NCBI GenBank assembly: GCA_023423895.1
Contig: JAFAER010000090.1
Coordinates: 62,001 to 126,000, forward strand
Direction of reading: 5' to 3'
Source of the DNA: Pseudomonadota bacterium
GTDB taxonomy: Bacteria > Myxococcota_A > Polyangia > Polyangiales > Polyangiaceae
DNA: 64,000 nt
The translations under genes were made by a program, and so were the position numbers. The notes beneath the pieces are model-generated. The model had not been told where the DNA came from. It searched no databases and saw only the letters and a list, made by a program, of their open reading frames with translations. This document shows, in pieces, positions 1 through 8,820 of this stretch. Position 1 is the stretch's first letter; every line of letters begins with the position of its first letter.

Positions 1-3000
1 CTTCGGCGTCACCTTCGACGCGGGAGATGCGGAGTAGCCAGAGCTTCTGGAAGACCTCGGAGATGGTCGTGACGCGTGCCTCGTAGGGCATCCCGAGGAC
101 GAAGTCCTCCATCTCGAGAGCCGTCGCGGGTCTTCCCGGTCCGGAAGGCGGATCGAAACGGATCGTCCGGACGACGGGGAGTAGCCCGTCGGGCCGGGCG
201 TCCGGCGGCGTCGGCTCGTCGTCGCGATCGCGAGCGCGCTCCGCCCGCTCTTTCGCTTCGACGTAGCGGCGGACGTGAGCCGCGGCGGAGTGGTCGGCAT
301 GGGCGGGAAGCACCCTGACCCGGAGGAGCTCCGGCTCCTGGACGGTCGGCTGCCAGACGTGCGTGCCCGTCTCGAGCTCGAGGTAGTCCTTGATGCAGAG
401 CCCCACGATCTTCATCACGACCAGGTCCGGCGAAGCGGCGCGCACGGCGTCCAGCGCCGCTGCCCGACCGGTATCGCTCGAGACCTCGCCGCGAGACAAC
501 CACGCGACCCCGTCGAGCTCGCCACGCCCGCGGGCATAGGCCTCCATCATCGACGCGAGGAACTTGCGGCCGTTGCCGTAGGGGAGCAGCTCGACGAAGA
601 CGGCGTGCTCGCCCTCTCCGGTGACCTTGTGGAGCGCGCGTTCGAGCACGTGAACGTCGGCGAGAGACGAGAACAGCTCCCACCAGCTCGCCGCCCGTCC
701 GAAGTCGAAGCGCATGCGTCGTGGCCGCGGTTTGGGATCGGCCTTCCATGGATGACGCGCGTACTCGTTGACTTCGCGCTGATCGATGGCGGTCTCGATC
801 TCGTGGTGCGCGAGGTCGCGCGAGGCCACGACGAACCGCTCGATGCGATCTCGCAGCTGCTCGATGGTCACGCGCATCCAGTCGATGTTGTAGAGCAGCT
901 CTCCGTGCTGGCGGACACCCCGGTTGTGCTCGCTCAGGTGATGGCGCAGCTCCGCGGAGAGCGTTGCCAGGCGGTCGCTCTCTTCGATGCGCTCGAGCAT
1001 GGCGAGCGCCTCGGGCAACCGCTTGCGCAGCTCGCCTACGGGGCGGTTCCAGAGCGGCTCGAGCGCGTAGCGACCTGCGATCGGTGACGCCTCGACGAGT
1101 GGCTCGGACTCGACGCGCAGACCCCGAGTGCTCGTGTCGACGATGCGCATCACCTGGAGCGCGGCACCGGGGGCCTTCGCGATCTCCTCGCCCAGGAGGG
1201 TCCCGATGCGGTCCTCGATGAAGCGCTTGAGCGAACGCGCGCCGTCCTCGGCGCGGAGAGCGTCTCGCGCGATGCGCTCGACGGCGGCCTGCCCGACTTG
1301 CACGAAGACGTTTCGCTCGACGAGGCCGGGCCGGGTGAAGAGCTTCGCGAGCTCCTTGCGCGTGACGTCGATCGCGACCTCCGGCGTCAGCGGGCGGAAC
1401 GGGACGACGGCGTCGATGCGGTTGAACAGCTCCGGCGGGAAGAACTCGCGAACGGCACGCGCGACGTCGTGCATCATCCCCTCGGGCGCCTCGTCGAAGC
1501 CCACGGGAGCGTGCGGCCGGGCGCCGAGATTGGACGTCATCACGATGACCGCCTGGGTGAAGCTCGCCGTGTTGCCGGCGGCGTCGGTGAGGCGCCCGTC
1601 GTCGAAGAGCTGGAGGAGCAGGTTCAGCACGGCCGGGTGAGCCTTCTCGAGCTCGTCGAGGAGGACGACGCTGAAGGGCTGCGCGAGCGCCGCGGACGTG
1701 AGCGCCCCTTCCGGATCCCAGCCATCGCCGATGAGCCGCGCGACCGCGTCCGGTCCCGAGAGCTCGCTCATGTCGAAGCGGAGGAGGCGCGAAGAAGATC
1801 CGTAGAGGTAGTCGGCGAGCGCCTTCGCGAGCTCGGTCTTGCCGGTGCCCGTAGGGCCCGTGAAGAGATAGACGCCGTAAGGGCGTCTGGGATCCGTCAG
1901 CCCGGAGCGGATGCGGACGACGAGATCGGCAGCTTCACGAACGGCCTGCGTCTGCCCCATCACGCGCTGCGCGAGGTCTTCTTCGACCTCGCTCACCGTG
2001 AGCGGCTTCTCTGGCGAGAGAAGGACCCAGGGCAGCCCCGTGTCACGGGAGAGGTGCTCGATGACCCGAGCAGGGCCGATGGTCCGGGCGCTGTTCGTGT
2101 CACCTAGCTGAGACGCGCAGAGCCGTGCGAGCAGATCGACGGCCTTTCCGGGGAGCGCATGGGACGGGTAGAGCCCCTCGCCGAGCTGGAGGATCGTCTC
2201 GAAAGCGTGCGGCTCGATCTCCACGGTCGCGGTCTCCGCGCTCTCCACCTCGATGTCGCGAGCCCGCGCCAGCATCATGCGGAACGTCTCCGAGCGGCTT
2301 GCCGGGGCGACGTGAACCCGGACGAACGACGACGCGAACGCCGGATCGTCCTCCTCGAGACGCCGGAGCTGGTCTGGCGTGCACTCGCCGAGCATCACGA
2401 CCTCGCCGCGCGCGACGGGGCCGCGGAAGAAGTCGGAGAGCGCGCGGTCGCTGTCTCGCGCTCGTCCGATGCGGCCGAACAGGTGCAGGTCCGGTACGAA
2501 GAGGACGACGCGCCGCCCGCGGACGTCGTCCAGGAGCTCGATGCAGCGCTGCTCCCATTGGCCGACACGGGACATCCCTGCGATGAGCTGTTTGCCGAGG
2601 ACGCGCCAGACGTGGGTGACCTCGTCGAGATTCTTGTGCGCGGCATAGCCGTCCGAGACGAGCAGGTCGGCGACGAGTCGGCCGATGATCGTCGACTTGC
2701 CGCAGCCAGGGGGACCGACGACGATGACGGGCTGCTTGCGGCGAGCGCCGAGCAAGACGTCGAGCTGCTCGCGGTACGGCGAGCGGGGTAGACCGAGCCC
2801 TTCGCTGCCGGCCGAAGCGGCGACCGTGAGATCCGTGCCGAGCCGCGGAAGGACCTTCAGTCCTTCGCGCTTCTTCTTCTCCGCCTGTGCGGGATCGATC
2901 TCGAGATCGTCCCAGAGGCCCTTCTTGTTCGCCGGAAGCTCCTCGAGGAGCGTCTTCGTCCGCGCGGACAGCGAGATGACCTTCAGCGAGTCTTTTCCGT

Positions 3001-3463
3001 TGCTCCAGAGCGCGCGGATCTCTTCGTCGTCGAGGTTCGCCCAGGCCTGCGCGAAGTATGCAGCGGCGGCGTCGGCGAGCGCCTCGTGACGTGGAGCTGG
3101 GAACCACTGCGATTGCCGCGTCGGGTGATAACAAACCAAGAGCGTGCGATCGCCGCCGAGCGGGCGTGGCTCCACGATGATCGGGCAGAGCCCGCTGACC
3201 TTCCGGCGCCGCTCGTCCTTGGGCGCGACTTCGATGCGGACCCTTTCGAGGCGCGTACCTCGCTTGAGATCGAACCGTGCGAGCTCCCCGGGGCGCGCCG
3301 CCTGGATCACCTTTCTCAGACCGTCGCGAAGCTGCTCCTCGGCCTTCGTGATGCCTTGCGCCGAGCGTGACTGCGTCGCGGGCCCGAGCCCCAACGTGGT
3401 GAGCTCGATCGTGCCCTGGGGCAACTTCCGCTGATAGACCGGGATCGCGAACGACGCGCTCAT
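1..3463 (-). CDS. ClpA/ClpB-like double AAA+ ATPase with C-terminal PCRF-like domain (partial, C-terminus cut by window edge)
   Basis: A predicted ATP-driven protein unfoldase of the class I Clp type. The frame is open from ATG 3463 to the window edge, giving at least 1154 residues, so the stop codon is outside. There is no Clp N-terminal repeat domain; about 240 unfamiliar residues come first. D1 has Walker A GPPGCGKST near residue 250 and D2 has GPTGTGKT near 535 with Walker B VVLLDELEKAH near 600 and the LTSNLGA-type sensor region (MTSNLGA). After the D2 C-terminal domain comes a helical stretch, then residues about 950-1050 (AVFVELLPYGNGRKF, then VVMKIVGLCIKDYLELETG) that match the order of the release factor PCRF domain. 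The start lies 8 bp after the stop of the homologous gene upstream, so the two are cotranscribed. The AAA+ assignment is firm; the PCRF likeness is my inference from motif order. Confidence 0.9.
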   Translation of the reverse strand, partial: MSASFAIPVYQRKLPQGTIELTTLGLGPATQSRSAQGITKAEEQLRDGLRKVIQAARPGELARFDLKRGTRLERVRIEVAPKDERRRKVSGLCPIIVEPRPLGGDRTLLVCYHPTRQSQWFPAPRHEALADAAAAYFAQAWANLDDEEIRALWSNGKDSLKVISLSARTKTLLEELPANKKGLWDDLEIDPAQAEKKKREGLKVLPRLGTDLTVAASAGSEGLGLPRSPYREQLDVLLGARRKQPVIVVGPPGCGKSTIIGRLVADLLVSDGYAAHKNLDEVTHVWRVLGKQLIAGMSRVGQWEQRCIELLDDVRGRRVVLFVPDLHLFGRIGRARDSDRALSDFFRGPVARGEVVMLGECTPDQLRRLEEDDPAFASSFVRVHVAPASRSETFRMMLARARDIEVESAETATVEIEPHAFETILQLGEGLYPSHALPGKAVDLLARLCASQLGDTNSARTIGPARVIEHLSRDTGLPWVLLSPEKPLTVSEVEEDLAQRVMGQTQAVREAADLVVRIRSGLTDPRRPYGVYLFTGPTGTGKTELAKALADYLYGSSSRLLRFDMSELSGPDAVARLIGDGWDPEGALTSAALAQPFSVVLLDELEKAHPAVLNLLLQLFDDGRLTDAAGNTASFTQAVIVMTSNLGARPHAPVGFDEAPEGMMHDVARAVREFFPPELFNRIDAVVPFRPLTPEVAIDVTRKELAKLFTRPGLVERNVFVQVGQAAVERIARDALRAEDGARSLKRFIEDRIGTLLGEEIAKAPGAALQVMRIVDTSTRGLRVESEPLVEASPIAGRYALEPLWNRPVGELRKRLPEALAMLERIEESDRLATLSAELRHHLSEHNRGVRQHGELLYNIDWMRVTIEQLRDRIERFVVASRDLAHHEIETAIDQREVNEYARHPWKADPKPRPRRMRFDFGRAASWWELFSSLADVHVLERALHKVTGEGEHAVFVELLPYGNGRKFLASMMEAYARGRGELDGVAWLSRGEVSSDTGRAAALDAVRAASPDLVVMKIVGLCIKDYLELETGTHVWQPTVQEPELLRVRVLPAHADHSAAAHVRRYVEAKERAERARDRDDEPTPPDARPDGLLPVVRTIRFDPPSGPGRPATALEMEDFVLGMPYEARVTTISEVFQKLWLLRISRVEGDAE

Positions 3464-3471
3464 TCAAGTGC

Positions 3472-6400
3472 TCATCCGAGTGATGACTCCATCGCCTCGA
3501 CCGCGTTCTTCGCCTCGACCAGGCTCGCCTTCGTGATGTCGCGATACAGCTTGATTGCGGCGATTTTCAGTCCGCGGCGGATCAAGTCCCGCACCTCGGC
3601 GAACGAATCGTCGAGCATCGGCCGGAGCTGGGCATCACGGTCGAGCGACGCTTCCCGTTCGAAGAGGAGGAGGTGCTCGAGCGCGACCTCCTCGAAACGA
3701 GGCCAGTAGTCCGCGAGGGCCAGCTCGATCGACGTGCGCCCGGCGATCTCCACGCGCTCGCTGCCGAGGACGTGCTCGCGGAGCGCGGGGCCCTTTGCGA
3801 GCGTGTCGGCGACCATCGGCGTCGGCGGATCGAGCCCGGGCGGCGTCCACTCGCTCTCCGTGAGGTTCGGGCGCTGAGCGACGAGCGTGACATGGAGGTG
3901 GGCCGGCTCCGCGCCTTTCCCCGAGAAGCGATGGAGCCCGGCCTCGAGGGCGAGCCAGATCCCGGCGTGGTCTCCTTCGACGCGTAAGATGACGTTCCGG
4001 ATCGTCCGCTCCGGGTCGGCGAGCCTCTCGAGCACGTCCGCGGGCGTGCGCGGTGGACCCCAGCGCCTCCCCGCGGGCCACTCCGGCGCCACGTCGCGCT
4101 CACCGGTCGTCTGCAGGTGCACCTCGGCGCGCCACTTGCGGCGCTCCAGGTCCTCGAGCAGCGGGAGCAGCCAGTGATCGAACGCGCGGCGGGAGTCGAG
4201 CTCCTTCACCATGACCGTGCCGGCATTGCGGCGCGGCTCCTGCGCGACGAGCGCGTGGACGAGGGCCGCCCGGAACGAGGTGCGGGACTGCGCAGCGTCC
4301 TTCCGCAGGGCGTCGATCGGATCGCCTGCCATGAAGCCCACGAGCGCGAGCTCTTCGAGCGCGCAGATGTCCGCAAAGCTCGTGTGGAGCTGCTCGCAGA
4401 GCCCGGAGAGCCGCGCATGCTCCGCGGTCATCTGACCGAGCTCCTGGCCGTCGCGCTGGTCGGTCTTCGACCTCTTCTTCTTCGTGCTGCCGTACCCGAG
4501 CTGCGCGACGAGGTAGGCGACGTGATCTTCGAGCTGGACGATGCGTTCGAGGCGGAGCTGGCGGTGCATCGTGCGACGGATGCGTGTGATCTCGTCGAGC
4601 GCGCGCGCGGCGACGTTGCTCCTTCTCCCCGGCACACGGACGACGCCGAAGCGCAGTCCTCCGTGCGTTTCGCCCGGCTCTTCAGCAGGTTGGACCGGCG
4701 CTTCTTCCGTCTCGACGACGATGCGCTCGCCGTCGATCTGACCCCAGGCCGAGATGAGCCGACCGACGGGCGTGACGAGCTCGCGCTCGACGTGTCTACG
4801 GAGCGCACGCGCGCCGTAGGCGTCGCTCTTGCCGCCTTCGGCCAGACGCTCGAGTGCAGCATCGGAGACCGAGAGGTCGATGCCTCGCTCGAGGATCCCG
4901 CGCCGGCGTGCGGCGCGCGCCGTCGTGATACGCGTGACCTCGCGGATGTCGGCGGCGTCGAGCGACCGGAACGCGACGATGCGATCGATGCGATTCACGA
5001 GCTCGGGCCGAAACGTCTCGCGAACGACCTTGGCATACCTGGCCTGATGGATCTCCTGCGTCTCGTCATCGGCGCCGGCGCCGAAGCCCGCATGTCCGGT
5101 GCGGTGCGATGCTCCGAGGTTGGAGGTGAGGATGATGATGGCGTTGTGGAACCAGGCCGTCTTGCCTCGCCCGTCGGTGAGGCGGCCTTCACCGCAGACC
5201 TGGAGCAGCAGGTCGAACGCCGCGGGATGCGCCTTCTCGATCTCGTCGAGGAGCACGACGGAGAACGGCTGTTCGCGCACCTTGCGCGTGAGGAGACCTT
5301 CGCCGCCGTCGATCCCGCGGAACAGCCGCTCGGTCGCATGCGCGCTCGCGTACTCGCTCATGTCGAAGCGGACGAGGCGGTCCTCGTCTCCGAAGAGGAG
5401 CGCCGCCAGCGCACGCGCGAGCTCCGTCTTGCCGACGCCCGTCGGCCCCACGAAGAGGAGCGTCGCGAGCGGCTTCCCGGACGGCTGGAGCCCCGCCTTC
5501 ACCACGCAGACGAGCTCCGCGACGCGGCGGACGGCTTCGTCCTGGCCGACGAGACGTGCCCGCAGCTTGGCGAAGACGTCGGAGACGGCGAGCGCCCGAT
5601 CGTCGCGCAGCAGGAATGCCGGGACGCCGGTGCGGATGCTGAACGCTTCGTACACGGCGTCGCGTCCGATGGTCGCGCCTGCCGCCGTCGAGCCGAGCGC
5701 GATCTCCTGCGCCGCCCGGAGCTCGTTTGCGAGGCGAACCGCTTTTCCAGGGAACGACTCGTAGGGCAGATAGCGCTCGGCGAGCTCGATGAGCGTCGCG
5801 TTCGCCTCCGGGCCGAGGATGGGGCGCTCGGGCTCGCGCGTCGCTTGTTCGGTCGCGAGCTCCGCGAGGACGACGGCCGCGCGGGCGGCATCGAACGGCT
5901 CGAGCCGGACGCGGCCGAAGCACGAGAAGAAGCCTCCGTTCTGCGCCTCCACGCGCTCGAGCATGTCCTCGCGGATCTCGCCGACGACGCGCACACGACC
6001 GTCCTCGAGCCATGGACGCATCGCGCTCGGGATGTCGACGTGCCCACCGGGTCGATCGGCGAAGAGGTCGGCGAGGTCGTCGAAGTAGAGGATGGCGTCG
6101 AGCAGGTGCGCCGCCTCCATCACGCGCCGCACACGTTCCTGCCACTGGCCGAAGCCGCTCATCCCGGCGACCAGACGGGCACCCGAAGTGGCGAACACGA
6201 ACCGCGGGCGGTTGACCTCGTGCTCGCGCTCGAGCCAAGCGCGGAAGAGGCCGCTCTTGCCGACCCGCTCCTTACCGACGAGGAGCACGTCGGCGCGCTC
6301 TGGACCTCCGAGCATCGAGCGGAGAAGAGCGAGCTCCTGATCGCGGAGGGGGAACGCCCGGGGCACGACGCGACGCCCCAGGCCCGCATGAAGCGGATCT

Positions 6401-7020
6401 CCGATCGACTCGAGGATCGCAATCGCGTGCTTCTTTGCCTCATGGTCGGCGATGCGCTTTCGCAAGCTGGCGCCTGCGGTGACCTGCGCGCGCTGGTGTT
6501 CGGTACGGTCGACGGAGACCTCCAGTCGGACCAGGCGTTCGTCTCGCGCCGGCAGCAGGTCGAGGTACTCGAGCGGCGTGAGCTCGCGTGCGGCGACGAT
6601 GCGCTTCACCTCGGATTCGATCGCCTCGTCGAGGACCTCGTCCGCGCTCGCGAAGAACGTGTGGGCGAGCGGCAGCACGACCACCCACGCGTCGCGCACC
6701 CCCTTCGCATTCGGGATGGTCGGGATGACGAGACAGTGGATCGGGATCGGAACATCCACGTTCCAGCGACGGGGAAGGTCGTCGCGCGGGATGGTGATGT
6801 GGGCGCAGTGAAAGCGTGTGGCCTCCGGAAGGGCGTGCCGGGCGACGACGTCGGGGTCGGCCTTCGCGAGGTATTCCGTGAGGAACATCCGCGCCTCGAG
6901 AAGCGCGTCTTCTTCTTGATCGAAGCTCGCAAGGCCGGGTTCGGCCGCGAGCGCGACGATGGCGTCGCCGCTCGTGAGCTCCTTGACCAATCCGAGGGTG
7001 ACGAGCTCGATCGTGGGCAC
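3472..7020 (-). CDS. ClpA/ClpB-like double AAA+ ATPase with PCRF-like and L7/L12-C-terminal-like segments
   Basis: A paralogue of the following gene, 1182 residues from a GTG start (VPTIELVTLG). An upstream in-frame extension exists but is Ser/Ala/Arg-rich and antisense to the divergent gene, so I reject it. D1 carries an atypical Walker A, GKERVGKSG, near residue 245; its Walker B (AILYFDDLADLF) has Asp-Asp rather than Asp-Glu. D2 has GPTGVGKTELA near 524, VVLLDEIEKAH near 589 and LTSNLGA. Residues about 930-1040 (VMVKELDSRRAF, RRKWRAEVHL, ILRVEGDHAGIWLALEAGLH) resemble the PCRF domain of release factors RF1/RF2, with no GGQ domain. The last 30 residues (IKLYRDITKASLVEAKNAVE) resemble the C-terminal domain of ribosomal protein L7/L12. 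A -10-like box sits 8 nt before the GTG. It likely acts as a Clp-type unfoldase; the ribosome connection is inference. Confidence 0.9.
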   Translation of the reverse strand: MPTIELVTLGLVKELTSGDAIVALAAEPGLASFDQEEDALLEARMFLTEYLAKADPDVVARHALPEATRFHCAHITIPRDDLPRRWNVDVPIPIHCLVIPTIPNAKGVRDAWVVVLPLAHTFFASADEVLDEAIESEVKRIVAARELTPLEYLDLLPARDERLVRLEVSVDRTEHQRAQVTAGASLRKRIADHEAKKHAIAILESIGDPLHAGLGRRVVPRAFPLRDQELALLRSMLGGPERADVLLVGKERVGKSGLFRAWLEREHEVNRPRFVFATSGARLVAGMSGFGQWQERVRRVMEAAHLLDAILYFDDLADLFADRPGGHVDIPSAMRPWLEDGRVRVVGEIREDMLERVEAQNGGFFSCFGRVRLEPFDAARAAVVLAELATEQATREPERPILGPEANATLIELAERYLPYESFPGKAVRLANELRAAQEIALGSTAAGATIGRDAVYEAFSIRTGVPAFLLRDDRALAVSDVFAKLRARLVGQDEAVRRVAELVCVVKAGLQPSGKPLATLLFVGPTGVGKTELARALAALLFGDEDRLVRFDMSEYASAHATERLFRGIDGGEGLLTRKVREQPFSVVLLDEIEKAHPAAFDLLLQVCGEGRLTDGRGKTAWFHNAIIILTSNLGASHRTGHAGFGAGADDETQEIHQARYAKVVRETFRPELVNRIDRIVAFRSLDAADIREVTRITTARAARRRGILERGIDLSVSDAALERLAEGGKSDAYGARALRRHVERELVTPVGRLISAWGQIDGERIVVETEEAPVQPAEEPGETHGGLRFGVVRVPGRRSNVAARALDEITRIRRTMHRQLRLERIVQLEDHVAYLVAQLGYGSTKKKRSKTDQRDGQELGQMTAEHARLSGLCEQLHTSFADICALEELALVGFMAGDPIDALRKDAAQSRTSFRAALVHALVAQEPRRNAGTVMVKELDSRRAFDHWLLPLLEDLERRKWRAEVHLQTTGERDVAPEWPAGRRWGPPRTPADVLERLADPERTIRNVILRVEGDHAGIWLALEAGLHRFSGKGAEPAHLHVTLVAQRPNLTESEWTPPGLDPPTPMVADTLAKGPALREHVLGSERVEIAGRTSIELALADYWPRFEEVALEHLLLFEREASLDRDAQLRPMLDDSFAEVRDLIRRGLKIAAIKLYRDITKASLVEAKNAVEAMESSLG

Positions 7021-7028
7021 GGCCGCCG

Positions 7029-7034
7029 AGCCTA
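7029..7034 (-). promoter_or_regulatory. -10-like box TAGGCT for the Clp operon
   Basis: On the minus strand TAGGCT ends 8 nt before the GTG of the Clp operon. The spacing would place the transcription start at or next to the start codon, as in leaderless mRNAs. It forms an 8-bp inverted repeat (AGCCTACC / GGTAGGCT) with the box of the divergent gene. Confidence 0.45.
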
Positions 7035-7083
7035 CCCGAAGCTCGGAGCCCTGTGTTCGCGCGGACGCGCAGGGAGCCTCTGG

Positions 7084-7089
7084 TAGGCT
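7084..7089 (+). promoter_or_regulatory. -10-like box TAGGCT for the radical SAM operon
   Basis: TAGGCT ends 10 nt before the ATG at 7100 and is the mirror image of the box serving the divergent Clp operon. No convincing Shine-Dalgarno sequence lies between the box and the ATG, which favours a leaderless or near-leaderless transcript. Confidence 0.45.
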
Positions 7090-7099
7090 GCGGGTCGCG

Positions 7100-7705
7100 A
7101 TGGCTCTCGTGCTCCAGGTCGCGCAGATCGTTCCCGACACCGAGGCCGAAGGGCCTGGGCGGCGGTATGCGGTTTGGGTACAGGGTTGCCCGATGCGGTG
7201 CCCGGGATGCTGCAACGCGCAGATGCTCCGCTTCGAGGGAGGCGAGACGACGGCGGTGGACGAGCTCGTCGAGCAGGCGCTCGCGACGGACGGCATCGAC
7301 GGCATCAGCCTTCTCGGTGGCGAGCCGTTCGCGCAGGCCGAAGGCTGCGCCGCCTTCGCGCACGCGGTACGGGCGCGCGGGCTCGACGTCATGATCTATT
7401 CGGGCTTCACGCTCGCGGAGCTCGCCGAGAAACGTGCGCGCGGCGAGGCTGGCGTCGGTGCGCTGCTCGACGCATGTGACCTCCTCGTGGACGGTCGTTA
7501 CGAGCGCGACCTGCCCGAACGCGAGCGGCGCTGGATCGGCTCGACGAACCAGGTGATGCACTTCCTGTCGGAGCGCTATCGCCCCGACGATCCACGTTTC
7601 CGTTCGAAGAACACCGTCGAGATCCGCCTGCGCAAGGGAGAGCTCGTCGTGAACGGGTGGCCCGCGCTCGCCGCTGCGCTGTCCGAAAAGAGGACCTTCC
7701 GATGA
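7100..7705 (+). CDS. NrdG-like radical SAM protein (4Fe-4S single-cluster, activase type)
   Basis: A 201-residue minimal radical SAM protein. The Cx3Cx2C motif GCPMRCPGCCN near residue 32 binds the [4Fe-4S] cluster and SAM, and LLGGEPF near residue 73 is the SAM-binding GGEP motif. Length and architecture match the activases of anaerobic ribonucleotide reductase (NrdG) and related one-domain proteins, but no NrdD is visible in the window. The partner is more likely one of the neighbours. It is divergent from the Clp pair across 79 bp, and its stop overlaps the next start as ATGA, so the two are translationally coupled. The start was chosen because the -10-like box precedes it and the longer upstream extension runs antisense into the Clp gene. 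Confidence in the family is high; the substrate is unknown. Confidence 0.9.
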   Translation: MALVLQVAQIVPDTEAEGPGRRYAVWVQGCPMRCPGCCNAQMLRFEGGETTAVDELVEQALATDGIDGISLLGGEPFAQAEGCAAFAHAVRARGLDVMIYSGFTLAELAEKRARGEAGVGALLDACDLLVDGRYERDLPERERRWIGSTNQVMHFLSERYRPDDPRFRSKNTVEIRLRKGELVVNGWPALAAALSEKRTFR

Positions 7706-8799
7706 GCGCTCAGCCGGCGCGCGTCGACGTGAGGGAGGCCGAGCTGCTCGCGGTCGCGCGTGCGCTCGTGACGCCGGACTCGTACGCGTCGATCTCGCCG
7801 GTGCTCGCGCGCTCGTTCGACGTGGTTGCCGTCGGCCCGACAGCCATGCGCGTGTTGACGGACACCCTGGCGAAAGGCGTCGTCAAGATGCTCGCTCGTC
7901 TCGGCGGAGCACGTCCGCGCGTGCGTCCCGACACCGGCTCGACGCGCCGTGCGCGCGTGTTCGACGTCCGACCCGTCCCTGCAATCGCGTTCGGGCCGTA
8001 CACCTTCGAGCTGATCCGATGGCTCACGAACACGCCGCTCGGCGCGCGGAGCGGCGCCGTGCCCTTCGAAGCGGCCCCGCAGACGCTCGGCGACGAGCTC
8101 TGCGCGTATCTGGCGCTGCGGCTCGTCGAAGGCGAGCGTCTCGTGCGGACGATGGCGTCGTCGCCCGGGCTGCGCACACCGCTCACGTGGCTCGGCTACG
8201 CTCGCATCCTCGCGCGTCACGCCGATGCGAGCGCCAGCGTTCCGCCGATGCACGCGCTGCTGGCCACCGACGCTTCTCGCATCGTCGTCGAGTGCCTCGC
8301 CGGCGATCTCGGGCGCCGCTGGACCGCGATGGCGGCGTGGGACACGAGCGACGTCGTCGCTGCCGACGACGCGTTGCGGATCAACCAGCTCGAACGCGCT
8401 GCGCTCGACGGCTTCCTCGACGCGGTGGACACGGCGAATCGCTGGGACCTCGCCACGTTCGTGATCGACGCGGCGACGCGCGTCCTTCCCCCCGGCGTGC
8501 GACCACGCGACGTCGCTGTCCGCGCCGCGCCCCGGGTCGTGGCCACCGGGTCGCTCCGCGCGAGGACCGAGTCACGCCAGCGCGCCGGTGCGCTCTTCCA
8601 CGCGCTCGGTCGGCTCGGGCGAAAGCGCGACGAGCTCGCGCTCGTGCGCTTCATCGACGAAGGCTACGACGTTGCGCAGGCGACGCTCGCGAGCTGGGAG
8701 ATCTTCGGTCGCGATGGCTTCACGCGAGCCGCGAGCGTCCTGTCGATGCTGGCGTCGCTCGAGGACCTCGGGTCGGCGACGGCAGACGCCACGTCCTGA
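7702..8799 (+). CDS. protein of unknown function, coupled to radical SAM activase
   Basis: A 365-residue soluble protein starting at ATG 7702, overlapping the preceding stop by 4 nt. I recognise no family. It has no signal peptide and no clear membrane segment. The sequence is Ala/Arg/Leu-rich and reads as mostly helical, with an N-terminal part containing SYASISPVLARSFD and a C-terminal helical part ending in ATSWEIFG-like helices (TLASWEIFGRDGFTRAAS). The tight coupling to the radical SAM protein and the divergent Clp operon suggests that all four work together, either as substrate or as scaffold. It ends 21 bp before the convergent kinase gene. Confidence 0.8.
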   Translation: MSAQPARVDVREAELLAVARALVTPDSYASISPVLARSFDVVAVGPTAMRVLTDTLAKGVVKMLARLGGARPRVRPDTGSTRRARVFDVRPVPAIAFGPYTFELIRWLTNTPLGARSGAVPFEAAPQTLGDELCAYLALRLVEGERLVRTMASSPGLRTPLTWLGYARILARHADASASVPPMHALLATDASRIVVECLAGDLGRRWTAMAAWDTSDVVAADDALRINQLERAALDGFLDAVDTANRWDLATFVIDAATRVLPPGVRPRDVAVRAAPRVVATGSLRARTESRQRAGALFHALGRLGRKRDELALVRFIDEGYDVAQATLASWEIFGRDGFTRAASVLSMLASLEDLGSATADATS

Positions 8800-8820
8800 G
8801 GTCACGGCGGCGTAGCGAGG

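Noticed and set aside
2100..3467. A 455-residue open frame on the minus strand overlapping the first Clp gene
   Set aside because: It is extremely Arg/Ala-rich and lies in another frame of the same strand as the gene with AAA+ motifs, which reads through the whole stretch.
4117..7086. A 989-residue open frame antisense to the second Clp gene
   Set aside because: The composition (Asp/Glu/Arg/Val-rich, no motif) is the usual mirror frame of a GC-rich gene; the minus strand holds clear Walker motifs.
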